Shown: piece after piece, positions 6,637 through 17,093 of the stretch
Layout of the letters: each line of letters starts with the position of its first letter
How positions within the stretch are numbered: position 1 is the first letter of the stretch
DNA from: Mycobacterium sp.
Lineage (GTDB): Bacteria > Actinomycetota > Actinomycetes > Mycobacteriales > Mycobacteriaceae
DNA length: 17,093 bases
Direction of reading: 5' to 3'
Assembly: GCA_025965815.1 (NCBI GenBank)
Contig: JAOPWF010000526.1
Span: 1 to 17,093, forward strand
Position numbers and translations under genes: made by a program
The notes under the pieces: model-generated
The model's input: only the letters and a program-made list of their open reading frames with translations
Told to the model about the DNA's origin: nothing
Databases searched by the model: none

Positions 6637-9225
6637 CTATGACGACTTGAGCCGAATCCGCCAGCGGACGATGCCTGCGTATCCGACAGAGACCAGCGCG
6701 AGCATGGCAGCGTCAAAAAGCCACGCGGACGGCGTGTGCTCCCAGTATGAGTCTTTCGGGAAAATAGGAGGAGGAAACAGTGTCCCCACATCGACGGTCG
6801 AGGCCGACAAGGCGTAACCCCACCGCGCCGGTGTTATCCACGAGATCTGGTCGAGCCCAAGGCGGTCGGTGATCGTTATTGTGCCGCCCGAGAACACCAG
6901 CTGAGACATGATCGTCACCACCAGCAGAGGCAGGATCTGCGCGTTCGACGTAGCCACCGCCGAGAGCGCGAGCCCCACCATCGCTGCGGCGACGCACGTG
7001 AACGCGACGCCGAACCACAATTCGAAGGCCGGGTTCTTCAATACCACCGCCCCCTGGGTGGGAGCGCCTTTGACCGCAACCGTGATTGCCACGACGATGG
7101 ACGCCTGTATCACTGCGAACACGGCGAAGACGCAGATCTTCGCAAGCAGGTACGCGGTCGTGGACAGTCCAACTGCCTGCTCGCGCAGTAAGATTACCCG
7201 CTCTCCGATGAGGGTCCGGATCGTCAGCGTGGTACCCATCAGAACAGCGCCCAAGTTGAGCAGCGAAAGAATCTTTGCTGCTTCGGTCGGCAGGTCGCCG
7301 TTCGGATCTGGGATACCGAATCCGGCGTTGCCAGGCACCGTCGTGGTCAAGGCGCCCATGATGAACGGCACCACGGCGAGGAAGATGAAGTAGCCGCGGT
7401 CCGCCATGGTCAATCGCATCTGACGCCGCGCGATCGTCGAGAACTGGCGCCACAGTGTGGTTTGCGTCGGACTGCCGAGGTCCTTGGGCGCAACCGCGGG
7501 GGGCGGCGGGGCCGCCGGCCCGTTCTGCTCGAGGAAGCGGCGATGCGCCGCATCGGGATCGTTCGCGACTGTGCTGAAAATGTCCGCCCAGTTCGTGGTG
7601 CCCAGCGATGGACCGATCTGGCCGGGCGCTCCGAAGAATGCAGCCTTCCCGCCCGGTGCCAGCAGCAGCACCTGGTCGCATACGTCGAGGTAGGTCAACG
7701 AATGGGTTACTACCAGCACTACGCGGCCGGCGTCAGCCAGGTGGCGCAGCATGGTCATCACCTGGCGATCCAGCGCGGGATCCAAGCCGGTCGTCGGCTC
7801 ATCGAGGATCAGCAGCGACGGGCCGGTCAGCAATTCCAACGCCACGGACGCGCGCTTGCGCTGACCACCTGAGAGCTTGTCGACACGGGTATCGGCGTGC
7901 TGGGTCATTTCGAGTTCGTCCAGCACTTGCGCGACGACTTGGGCGCGGTCGGCTTTGGTGGTGTCCGGTGGCAGCCGCAACTCGGCGGCGTACATCAACG
8001 CCTGTCTGACGGTGAGCTGGCCGTGCACCACGTCGTCCTGCGGAACCATGCCGATCCGGGAGCGCAGCGAAGCGTACTCGGCGTGGATGTTATGTCCCTC
8101 GAACGCGACGGTGCCGGAGGTCGGGTGGGTATTCCCGGCCACCAGACGGGCGAAGGTGGACTTCCCCGCGCCCGACGGGCCGATCACCGCCGTCAACGTA
8201 CCGGGGCGCGCCGAGATCGAGATGTTGTCCAGCAGCTTCTTATTGCCCTCGATGATCCACGTGGCGCCCTGGACCTCCAAACCACCTGTGGGCGTTGCCG
8301 CTTCGGTCTCGCTACGTCGGACCAGGGTGCCGCCCTCGAACACCAGGTCGATGTTGCCGATGGTGACTGTGTGACCTTCGCCGAGGAATGCCCGCGTGAT
8401 ACGCACACCGTTGACGAACGTGCCGTTGCTGCTCCGCTCGTCCTGAATCTCCATGCCCGACTGGGTCGGCAGCAACGTGGCGTGGTGACGCGACACCAGC
8501 ACATCGGCGATCATGATGTCGTTGTCGGTTTCGCGGCCTATCGTGATCGCTCCTGGTGGCCGCGGACTTTCGGCGCCACGCAGAAGCCGGGCCACGACCG
8601 TCGTGCGCTGACGACCTTCACCGGCAGGCGGCGCACGCGGGCTCATCTGTGGAGGCGGCGCAAAGTTGTGCACGGGCACCGGCTGGCGCGGCGCAGACGG
8701 TGGGCGTGGGACCACCGGCTGCGGTCCGCTGGGCGGCCGGACCATTGGCCCGGACGGTGGATTCGACGGATGCCCGCGATAGGGCGGCGTCGGACTCGGC
8801 GGATATCCAGGCGAACGAGGCGGAGCGTGCATGGGGCCGCTCGCATGCTGCGGGATGTTTACCGGGATTCTGTACTGCACCGTCGTTTGTGGCGGCGAAC
8901 CGACTGGGCCTTGTTGCCGCCCAACCTCGAACGTCAACCTGGGACCGTTGTCGGGATTGCCGAGGTAGATGCTCTGGCCGTCGTGAAGGTCGACCGAGGA
9001 CACTCGCTGGTGGTTGACATACGTTCCATTGAGACTGGCGTGGTCGACGGCCACCCATCGCCCGTGATCGAAGCGCAACGTCACATGAGCGCGCGACACC
9101 AGTGGATGGGCGATTCGGACGTCGGCCCGCAGGTCTCGGCCGATGACGACGTCACTACCGGGTGCGAATGTGCGTCGCGACGTGTCGGTGCTGACTGTCA
9201 GCGCTGGGAGCGATGGTTGGCTCAC
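6637..9225 (-). CDS. Double-FHA-domain ABC exporter, Rv1747-like
   Basis: This 862-residue fused ABC exporter half has almost the same length as M. tuberculosis Rv1747. In order it has FHA domain 1 (about 27-78; GRD, SRAH, LNGTY), a proline-rich linker (105-200), FHA domain 2 (about 228-277; GRE, SRHH, SNGTF), a nucleotide-binding domain, and a six-helix ABC2-type membrane domain (from about 610). The nucleotide-binding domain has Walker A GPSGAGKST (349-357), signature LSGGQRKR (451-458), Walker B LLILDEPTTGLD (471-482) and H-loop VVTHS (505-509). Threonines TT at 208-209 sit where, from memory, the PknF-phosphorylated Thr208 of Rv1747 lies. Rv1747 has been linked to export of cell-envelope glycolipids; the substrate here is unknown. 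No kinase gene is adjacent. The GTG start is the only sensible one and fits a leaderless promoter. It is convergent with the acyltransferase genes. Confidence 0.92.
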   Translation of the reverse strand: MSQPSLPALTVSTDTSRRTFAPGSDVVIGRDLRADVRIAHPLVSRAHVTLRFDHGRWVAVDHASLNGTYVNHQRVSSVDLHDGQSIYLGNPDNGPRLTFEVGRQQGPVGSPPQTTVQYRIPVNIPQHASGPMHAPPRSPGYPPSPTPPYRGHPSNPPSGPMVRPPSGPQPVVPRPPSAPRQPVPVHNFAPPPQMSPRAPPAGEGRQRTTVVARLLRGAESPRPPGAITIGRETDNDIMIADVLVSRHHATLLPTQSGMEIQDERSSNGTFVNGVRITRAFLGEGHTVTIGNIDLVFEGGTLVRRSETEAATPTGGLEVQGATWIIEGNKKLLDNISISARPGTLTAVIGPSGAGKSTFARLVAGNTHPTSGTVAFEGHNIHAEYASLRSRIGMVPQDDVVHGQLTVRQALMYAAELRLPPDTTKADRAQVVAQVLDELEMTQHADTRVDKLSGGQRKRASVALELLTGPSLLILDEPTTGLDPALDRQVMTMLRHLADAGRVVLVVTHSLTYLDVCDQVLLLAPGGKAAFFGAPGQIGPSLGTTNWADIFSTVANDPDAAHRRFLEQNGPAAPPPPAVAPKDLGSPTQTTLWRQFSTIARRQMRLTMADRGYFIFLAVVPFIMGALTTTVPGNAGFGIPDPNGDLPTEAAKILSLLNLGAVLMGTTLTIRTLIGERVILLREQAVGLSTTAYLLAKICVFAVFAVIQASIVVAITVAVKGAPTQGAVVLKNPAFELWFGVAFTCVAAAMVGLALSAVATSNAQILPLLVVTIMSQLVFSGGTITITDRLGLDQISWITPARWGYALSASTVDVGTLFPPPIFPKDSYWEHTPSAWLFDAAMLALVSVGYAGIVRWRIRLKSS

Positions 9226-9239
9226 CCGCCAACTTTATA
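9226..9239 (-). promoter_or_regulatory. Candidate leaderless promoter of the FHA-ABC gene
   Basis: On the minus strand TATAAA (9239 to 9234) is a near-consensus -10 element. Only eight bases separate it from the GTG at 9225, so transcription would start at or one base before the start codon. There is no Shine-Dalgarno sequence. Leaderless mRNAs beginning with ATG or GTG are common in mycobacteria. Confidence 0.55.
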
Positions 9240-9251
9240 GGCAACTTTGTG

Positions 9252-9263
9252 AGCTGTACAGCT
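9252..9263. promoter_or_regulatory. Perfect 12-bp palindrome over the -35 region (candidate operator)
   Basis: AGCTGTACAGCT is identical to its reverse complement. It covers the place where a -35 hexamer would sit relative to the TATAAA at 9234-9239, about 16 bp away, and the -35 itself is poor. A regulator bound here would block or assist the polymerase. The binding protein is unknown. Confidence 0.4.
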
Positions 9264-9429
9264 AACTGGCATCCGTTAATTCCGACAGCTGCCAGCGAAC
9301 TCACCGTTTGGTGACGGTGACCTCACGCTCGGTACCAATCCGAGTGGATGTGTCGCGACGGTGGTGTCCATGCCGTGTTGCAGGCCCACGACACGTCGGC
9401 CTAGACCACGTACGTGCGCACTACGTTCG
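9264..9429. other. Spacer between the transporter promoter and the recombinase scar
   Basis: I see no gene or RNA here. An open plus-strand frame crosses this stretch but its translation is arginine- and serine-rich and looks like a shadow of GC-rich sequence. Together with the flanking short ORF and the headless recombinase it is probably mobile-element debris. Confidence 0.4.
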
Positions 9430-9579
9430 TCACCAGATCCTCCGGTCACACGGCACGGGCGGGCACTCAGTGCCCCTGCGCCTTTTCAACCGCGCCCGCA
9501 GGCTAGCGACGTCCTGGCCCAGCCCTTCCAGCTGCGCCTGCACGGCAGCGACGTCCGCCTCTAAGGCCCGGGTCGACAT
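9430..9579 (-). CDS. Short coiled-coil ORF, possible gene remnant
   Basis: An ATG at 9579 on the minus strand opens 49 codons. Residues 4-33 form regular heptads (RALEADVAAVQAQLEGLG then QDVASLRARL), followed by KRRR and a tail with two cysteines around VP (ECPPVPC). So regular a coiled coil is unlikely to be chance. The start overlaps the first ATG of the broken recombinase on the other strand. It could be the cut-off end of a longer protein, such as a recombinase-associated coiled-coil protein or the dimer helix and cysteine tail of a MerR-type regulator. I cannot tell which. No ribosome binding site is clear. Confidence 0.35.
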   Translation of the reverse strand: MSTRALEADVAAVQAQLEGLGQDVASLRARLKRRRGTECPPVPCDRRIW

Positions 9580-10171
9580 GACGGCCGCCGCTACAGGCGA
9601 ATACGAGGGCCTCGTGCTACTGCTCGCCTACACCGGGCTGCGGTGGGCGAAGCGGTCGGTCTGCGGATCCGTGACCTCGACATGTTGCGGCGGCGGGCCA
9701 CCGTGTCGGAGAACGCTGTCCAGTCCGGCTCGCAGATATTCGTCGGCACCCCCAAGGGCCACAAGCAGCGCACCGTGCCCCTGCCCGAGTTCCTGCTTAC
9801 CCACCTAGAGCCCGCCAGCGCGAGGAACGGGAACGCGGCGACCTGTTGTTCCCCGGCGACGACGGTGGATACCTGACGCGACCGCACCCCACGTCGGGAT
9901 GGTTCGCCAGGGCCGTCGCCGAGTCCGGCATTCCGCGCGCCACGCCACACGAGCTGCGGCACACTGCGCCAGCCTCGCGGTGTCAGCCGGGGCAAACGTC
10001 AAAGCGGTTCAGAAGATGCTCGGCCACGCCTCGGCGGCGATGACGCTGGACATCTACGCCGACCTCTTTGACGACGACCTGGAAGCCGTCACGACCGCTT
10101 TGCACGACGCCCGCGCTCGGGAAAATGTGGGCAAGGGGTGGGCACGGGCCAGCCAGCCGATCAACCGATAG
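9578..10171 (+). pseudogene. Tyrosine recombinase (phage-type integrase), catalytic domain with three frameshifts
   Basis: Joined across three frames this reads as a nearly whole catalytic domain of about 195 residues. It contains LLAYTGLRWGEAVGLRIRDL (catalytic Arg), TPKGHKQRTVPLP (catalytic Lys strand), RGDLLFPGDDGGYLTR, HELRHTAAS (the H..R box), and LGHASAAMTLDIYADLF (second His and the nucleophilic Tyr). The frame shifts by minus one at about 9645, 9810 and 9968, and each is repaired by adding one G. The N-terminal core-binding domain is absent: the sequence upstream is unrelated. The product cannot be made without repairing these lesions. No tRNA gene or clear attachment site lies next to it. 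It marks an old insertion beside the nrdF2 locus. Confidence 0.85.
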
Positions 10172-10222
10172 GTAGCTGACCCCGGCGGGCGTGGCATGCG
10201 ATTATGCCACTGACCTCCACGA

Positions 10223-12812
<2,590 letters not shown>

Positions 12813-12919
12813 GGCGATTGGTCTCTCATCCTGGGAACGCTGGTACCGGGTACTTCCAGTGTGTCGGTGCCCGGCGGACGGTGTCAACGGACCGGCGAAG
12901 CGGCCGATCCACTGGGCGG

Positions 12920-13684
12920 CTAAGCGACCGGCTGGCGGCGGCGCACCGCTTCGTGAATCGGCAGCTCGGGGTCGATTTTGATGCCAAGCAGCTCGGTGGT
13001 GCCGTTGATGGCGCCCACCATGATCGTCGTCAGGTGGGCGACGAACTCGTCGGCGGGCATCCGGCGGGGGCTGTCGATCTGCGGTCCCAGCCACCAGTCG
13101 GTGGCCGACGCCGCCGATCCGAACGTCGCGAACGCGGCGAGCTCGATCGCGGCGCTGTCGAGTTGCATCTCCCGTAACTCGTTGTTGAACATCTCGGCCA
13201 TCGCCAGCGTGATCTCGCGGCCCTCGTTGAGCGCCCGCATGGTGGATTCGCTCTGTTCGGCGAAGCGGCCCTGGATCAGGAAGCGCAGCACGTTGGGGTG
13301 CTGGTCTACCAACCGCACGTACTGCTCCACGCTGCGGCGGATGACTTCGCGGGCCGGGTCGGTGCTGAAATCGATGGACGGAAAAATCGCAGTCCAGAGC
13401 ATGTCGCGCAGCCGCTCGCCGATCGCCTGGAACAGGTCGGACTTGTCGGCGAAGTGCCGGTAGATCTTCGGCTTGGCCGTGCCGGCCTCCTCGGCGATTT
13501 CGCGCAGGCTCAGCTCCGGGCCCAGCCGGTCGATGGCACGGAAGGCGGCGTCGACGATCTCGGCTCGCACCTTCTTCCGGTGCTCGCGCCAGCGTTCGCT
13601 GCGGGCGTCGACTTTCACGCCCGCCTCGGCGCCGGATCTGGTCCTGGCCGCTCTTCGCACCCGCTTACTGTACCCGGCAGGCAC
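12920..13684 (-). CDS. TetR-family transcriptional regulator (Rv3050c-like)
   Basis: This is a DNA-binding regulator of up to 254 residues. The N-terminal helix-turn-helix domain is at about residues 38-88 and shows the typical TetR run VDAAFRAIDRLG, LSLREIAEEAGTAKPKIYRHF, then DKSDLFQAIGERL. The rest is an alpha-helical ligand and dimer domain. The first possible start is GTG 13684; a second GTG at 13660 would give 246 residues and drops a short basic head. It is co-directional with the monooxygenase and divergent from the flavoprotein reductase gene, the usual placement for a regulator that controls its neighbours. A perfect inverted repeat lies just upstream of its start. Confidence 0.88.
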   Translation of the reverse strand: MPAGYSKRVRRAARTRSGAEAGVKVDARSERWREHRKKVRAEIVDAAFRAIDRLGPELSLREIAEEAGTAKPKIYRHFADKSDLFQAIGERLRDMLWTAIFPSIDFSTDPAREVIRRSVEQYVRLVDQHPNVLRFLIQGRFAEQSESTMRALNEGREITLAMAEMFNNELREMQLDSAAIELAAFATFGSAASATDWWLGPQIDSPRRMPADEFVAHLTTIMVGAINGTTELLGIKIDPELPIHEAVRRRQPVA

Positions 13685-13687
13685 CCG

Positions 13688-13700
13688 CTGACCTGGTCAG
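13688..13700. promoter_or_regulatory. Inverted repeat, candidate TetR operator
   Basis: CTGACC-T-GGTCAG is a perfect 6-1-6 inverted repeat four bases upstream of the GTG at 13684, in the 197-bp space between the divergent TetR and flavoprotein genes. A second CTGGTCA occurs at 13737-13743. TetR proteins commonly autoregulate through such sites. Binding is inferred from position and symmetry only. Confidence 0.45.
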
Positions 13701-13881
13701 ACCGTGCCGCAATATGCCGGGCGGTATCGGCTACCACTGGTCACATTTCTGTCATTCAGTGCCAATCGCTTTGCGTCCACGATTGATCGCTCGGCCAGGA
13801 CCTGCACCATTTGCCGGTGCGAGGGCTTAACCCTGTTTAGGTATCATCTGGGCCGACAGCCCAATCAACGAGACGAGTGTT

Positions 13882-15063
13882 ATGACCCAGCGATACGACC
13901 TTGTCATCGCAGGTGGGGGGCCTTCGGGCGCCGCCGCCGCATGGCAGGCCGCCCAGACCGGCGCGAAAGTGGTGGTCCTGGACAAGGCTGAGTTCCCGCG
14001 CGACAAGCCATGCGGCGACGGTCTGACCGCCCGTGCGGTCAGCTACTTGCAGAAGATGGGGCTGGCCAACGAGGTGGACAAGTTCCACCGGGTCAACCGC
14101 GTGACAGTGTTCAGCCCGAGCCAGTGGGAACTCTCGTTTCCAAAGCGCCCGGGCATGCCCGACCACGGGTACGTCGCGCCGCGTCCCGAACTCGACACGC
14201 TGCTGCTCAAGCACGCCGAGTCGGCCGGCGCCGAGGTGCGCCAATCGTGCGAGGTGACCGGGCCGGAACTCGACGCCAACGGGCGCGTCATCGGCGTCAA
14301 GCTCAAGAGCGGCGAGAAGGTGTTGGGCGACGCGGTCATCGCGGCCGACGGCGCCTACTCCCCCATCAAGCGCGCACTGAAGATCGACTCGGAGTACAAC
14401 GGCTACTCTGCGATCGCGATCCGCGCCGAGATGCCGGCCAACAAGCCGGACTCTGACAGCCTCGACATTTACCTGAAGTTGGCTTTCCAGGGCGATCAGC
14501 TGCCTGGCTACGGCTGGGTTTTCCCGTTCGGCGGCGGTCGCATCAACATCGGCCTCGGCTACGTCAACAGCTACAAAGACTGGCAGAAGATCAACGCCAC
14601 GCACTTCCTCGGCGAGTTCATGGAGACGCTGCCCCGGGAGTGGGGGCTGCCCTCGATCGACGAGCTGAAGAAGTCTCGAGGCGTGCGGGCCTGGCGCTTG
14701 CCGATGGGCTTCACCGCCTGGCCGCCGTGGCGTCCCGGCGTGCTCTTCACCGGCGACTCGCTGGGAGCCGGCAAGCCGGCGTCCGGTGCGGGCATCTCCA
14801 AGGCGTTGGAGTCAGGCCTCGCCGCGGGTGAGTGTGCGCTGGCCGCGCTGCAGAACGGCGGGCCGGACGACTTCACCAACTACGCGGAGCGGATGGAAGC
14901 GGCGTGGGGCAAGGAGTACCGCCGCGGCCGGTACTTCCACAAGCTGGCCGGTATCCCCGCGGTCGCCAACGCCGGCATCAAGGCGATCGACAACGCGCGG
15001 TTCCGCGACGTGCTGCTCAAGCGGCTGTACAAGAAGGAGCAGGGCCCGCAGCACAAGTACTGA
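13882..15063 (+). CDS. Geranylgeranyl-reductase-family FAD-dependent oxidoreductase
   Basis: This 393-residue flavoprotein belongs to the geranylgeranyl reductase family. Motifs are the Rossmann GGGPSG (11-16), FPRDKPCGDGLT with the family's PCGDG (43-47), ADGAYS (155-160), LPGYGWVFP (207-215), and FTGDSLGAGKPASGAG around residue 290, which contacts FAD. Members saturate isoprenoid double bonds, for example in menaquinone side chains: M. tuberculosis MenJ (Rv0561c) shares the FPRDKPCGDGLT and LPGYGW blocks. This copy is clearly different in the rest, so it is probably a paralogue with another isoprenoid or lipid substrate. ATG 13882 is preceded by GAGACGAG. It is divergent from the TetR gene and convergent with nrdE, and so separates two genes that are adjacent in M. 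tuberculosis as I recall it. Confidence 0.88.
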   Translation: MTQRYDLVIAGGGPSGAAAAWQAAQTGAKVVVLDKAEFPRDKPCGDGLTARAVSYLQKMGLANEVDKFHRVNRVTVFSPSQWELSFPKRPGMPDHGYVAPRPELDTLLLKHAESAGAEVRQSCEVTGPELDANGRVIGVKLKSGEKVLGDAVIAADGAYSPIKRALKIDSEYNGYSAIAIRAEMPANKPDSDSLDIYLKLAFQGDQLPGYGWVFPFGGGRINIGLGYVNSYKDWQKINATHFLGEFMETLPREWGLPSIDELKKSRGVRAWRLPMGFTAWPPWRPGVLFTGDSLGAGKPASGAGISKALESGLAAGECALAALQNGGPDDFTNYAERMEAAWGKEYRRGRYFHKLAGIPAVANAGIKAIDNARFRDVLLKRLYKKEQGPQHKY

Positions 15064-15233
15064 GCCTGGTCGTTGCGCCGACCGTGCACCTGCCGACGCG
15101 ACACGCCGTAAACCGGTCACCAATTGCATGCTCGGCGTTGGGAACGTCGCTCAGTGTGTGGCTTGTCAACGCACTTCGACGTATTTGCGGCTCAGAACCC
15201 ACACATTGAGCGGCAAGAAACTCCGCGCAGGCC

Positions 15234-17093
15234 CTACAGCATGCAGGAGACGCAGCCCTCAACCTCGGTGCCTTCCAGCGCCATCTGCCGTAGCCGGATG
15301 TAGTACAGCGTCTTGATGCCCTTGCGCCAGGCGTAGATCTGCGCCTTGTTCACGTCACGCGTAGTGGTGGTGTCCTTGAAGAACAGCGTCAGGCTCAGCC
15401 CCTGATCGACGTGCTGGGTCGCCGCGGCGTAGGTGTCGATGATCTTCTCGTAGCCGATCTCGTAGGCATCCTGGTAGTACTCCAGGTTGTCATTCGTCAG
15501 GAACGGCGCCGGGTAGTAGACGCGACCGATCTTGCCTTCCTTGCGGATCTCGATCTTCGACGCCACCGGGTGGATCGACGACGTCGAGTGATTGATGTAG
15601 GAGATCGACCCGGTCGGCGGCACCGCCTGCAGGTTCTGGTTGTAGATGCCGTGCGCCTGCACCGATTCCTTCAGCCTGCGCCAGTCGTCCTGCGTCGGGA
15701 TGCGGATGCCGGCGTCGGCGAACAACGTCCGGACCTTGTCGGTCTTCGGCTCCCACACCTGTTCGGTGTACTTGTCGAAGAACTCCCCCGACGCGTACTT
15801 GGACTTCTCGAAGCCGCCGAAGCGCGTACCCCGTTCGATCGCAATGCGATTCGAGGCCTGCAGGGCGTGGAACAGCACCGTGTAGAAGTAGATATTGGTG
15901 AAGTCGACGCCCTCTTCGGAGCCGTAGAAGATCCGCTCGCGCGCCAGGTATCCGTGCAGATTCATCTGCCCGAGACCGATCGCGTGGGAGTCGTTGTTGC
16001 CCTGCTCGATCGACGGCACCGACCAGATGTGGGTCTGATCGGACACCGCGGTCAGCGCCCGGATGGAGATCTCGATGGTCTGGGCGAAGTCGGGCGAGTC
16101 CATCGTCTTGGCGATGTTCAGCGACCCGAGGTTGCACGAAATGTCCTTGCCGACTTTGGCATACGTCAGGTCTTCGTTGAACAGCGACGGCGTCGACACC
16201 TGCAGGATCTCCGAGCACAGGTTCGAGTGCGTGATCTTGCCCTCGATCGGGTTGGACCGGTTCACCGTGTCCTCGTACATGATGTACGGGTAGCCCGACT
16301 CGAACTGCAGCTCGGCCAGCGTCTGGAAGAACTCACGGGCCTTGATCTTCGTCTTGCGGATACGGGCGTCGTCGACCATCTCGTAGTACTTCTCGGTCAC
16401 CGAGATGTCGGCGAACGGCACCCCGTAGACGCGCTCGACGTCGTACGGCGAGAACAGGTACATGTCCTCGTTCTTCTTCGCCAGCTCGAACGTGATGTCG
16501 GGAATCACCACGCCGAGGCTCAGCGTCTTGATCCGGATCTTCTCGTCGGCATTCTCGCGCTTGGTATCCAGGAACCGGTAGATGTCCGGGTGATGCGCGT
16601 GCAGATACACCGCACCGGCACCCTGGCGCGCACCCAACTGATTGGCGTAGGAGAACGAGTCCTCCAGCAGCTTCATGATCGGGATGACGCCCGACGACTG
16701 GTTCTCGATGTTCTTGATCGGCGCGCCATGCTCACGAATGTTGCTCAGCAGCAAGGCAACCCCGCCGCCACGCTTGGACAGCTGCAGCGCCGAGTTGATG
16801 GAGCGGCCGATGGACTCCATGTTGTCTTCGATGCGAAGCAGGAAGCAGCTGACCGGCTCGCCGCGCTGCTTCTTGCCCGAGTTGAGGAACGTCGGGGTGG
16901 CCGGCTGGAAGCGGCCGTCGATGATCTCGTCGACCAGCTTCTCGGCGAGCGTGGTGTCACCCGCTGCCAGGGTGAGCGACACCATGCACACCCGGTCCTC
17001 GAAGCGCTCCAGATACCGCTTCCCGTCAAAGGTCTTCAACGTGTAGGAGGTGTAGTACTTGAACGCTCCCAGGAAGGTCGGAAACCGGAACTT
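15234..17093 (-). CDS. nrdE: Ribonucleotide reductase class Ib, large subunit (5' end outside the window)
   Basis: This is the C-terminal 619 residues of NrdE, which reduces ribonucleoside diphosphates with the radical supplied by NrdF. The frame is open to the right edge ([18 protein letters not shown] before the internal TTG at 17039), so the first part, roughly 70-110 residues, lies outside the window. Seen are GEPVSCFLL (one active-site Cys), HSNLCSEI (the Asn, radical Cys and Glu of the active site), [32 protein letters not shown] and the mobile C-terminal pair CVSCML that is re-reduced by NrdH or thioredoxin. Its stop faces the end of the flavoprotein gene across 170 bp. In relatives nrdH and nrdI lie upstream, off the window. 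Confidence 0.96.
   Translation of the reverse strand, partial: KFRFPTFLGAFKYYTSYTLKTFDGKRYLERFEDRVCMVSLTLAAGDTTLAEKLVDEIIDGRFQPATPTFLNSGKKQRGEPVSCFLLRIEDNMESIGRSINSALQLSKRGGGVALLLSNIREHGAPIKNIENQSSGVIPIMKLLEDSFSYANQLGARQGAGAVYLHAHHPDIYRFLDTKRENADEKIRIKTLSLGVVIPDITFELAKKNEDMYLFSPYDVERVYGVPFADISVTEKYYEMVDDARIRKTKIKAREFFQTLAELQFESGYPYIMYEDTVNRSNPIEGKITHSNLCSEILQVSTPSLFNEDLTYAKVGKDISCNLGSLNIAKTMDSPDFAQTIEISIRALTAVSDQTHIWSVPSIEQGNNDSHAIGLGQMNLHGYLARERIFYGSEEGVDFTNIYFYTVLFHALQASNRIAIERGTRFGGFEKSKYASGEFFDKYTEQVWEPKTDKVRTLFADAGIRIPTQDDWRRLKESVQAHGIYNQNLQAVPPTGSISYINHSTSSIHPVASKIEIRKEGKIGRVYYPAPFLTNDNLEYYQDAYEIGYEKIIDTYAAATQHVDQGLSLTLFFKDTTTTRDVNKAQIYAWRKGIKTLYYIRLRQMALEGTEVEGCVSCML

Noticed and set aside
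7897..9240. 447-codon open frame on the plus strand
   Set aside because: It lies antisense to the FHA-ABC exporter, whose motifs are unambiguous. Its translation is rich in Arg, His and Gly with no domain, as expected for a shadow in GC-rich DNA.
17037..17039. TTG as a start for nrdE
   Set aside because: The frame continues in good NrdE sequence to the window edge, so this is an internal leucine codon.

Overview
This window looks like the chromosome of a Mycobacterium. It is GC-rich with mycobacterial codon use. The right half carries a class Ib ribonucleotide reductase locus whose order (nrdE, TetR regulator, FAD monooxygenase, nrdF2) matches Rv3051c to Rv3048c of M. tuberculosis. The left half carries an acyltransferase pair resembling Rv3027c/Rv3026c and a double-FHA ABC transporter resembling Rv1747. 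The species cannot be named from the sequence alone.

Layout: bases 1-1005 hold no intact gene. They contain decayed pieces: a short stretch like the anticodon arm of initiator tRNA, tandem repeats like an IS21-family end, and a frameshifted ParA/MinD-type ATPase fragment. A DMT-type membrane transporter follows (1006-1932). Next is a rearranged region: a broken copy of the 5' end of a hydroxylase gene (about 2090-2440), an orphan coding tail running to 2670, and a CapA-like gene on the minus strand (2626-3645). The intact Asp/Asn beta-hydroxylase-family gene is at 4044-4826. The broken and intact hydroxylase 5' ends are direct repeats on either side of capA.

Bases 4044-6622 are the most interesting part. 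An Asp/Asn beta-hydroxylase-like protein is followed by an OlsB-like N-acyltransferase and a translationally coupled PlsC/OlsA-like O-acyltransferase. In proteobacteria these three families (OlsC or OlsD, OlsB, OlsA) build and hydroxylate ornithine lipids, so this may be a mycobacterial hydroxylated aminolipid operon. The large FHA-ABC exporter (6637-9225, minus) is convergent with it. That gene has a good candidate leaderless promoter with a perfect 12-bp palindrome over its -35 region.

Bases 9226-10171 are a mobile-element scar. They hold a tyrosine recombinase catalytic domain broken by three single-base deletions, and a divergent 49-residue coiled-coil ORF. From 10223 onward the locus is housekeeping: nrdF2, a Baeyer-Villiger-type monooxygenase and a TetR regulator on the minus strand, a divergent geranylgeranyl-reductase-family gene on the plus strand, and nrdE running off the right edge. 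The flavoprotein gene lies between the TetR gene and nrdE, which I recall as neighbours in M. tuberculosis.
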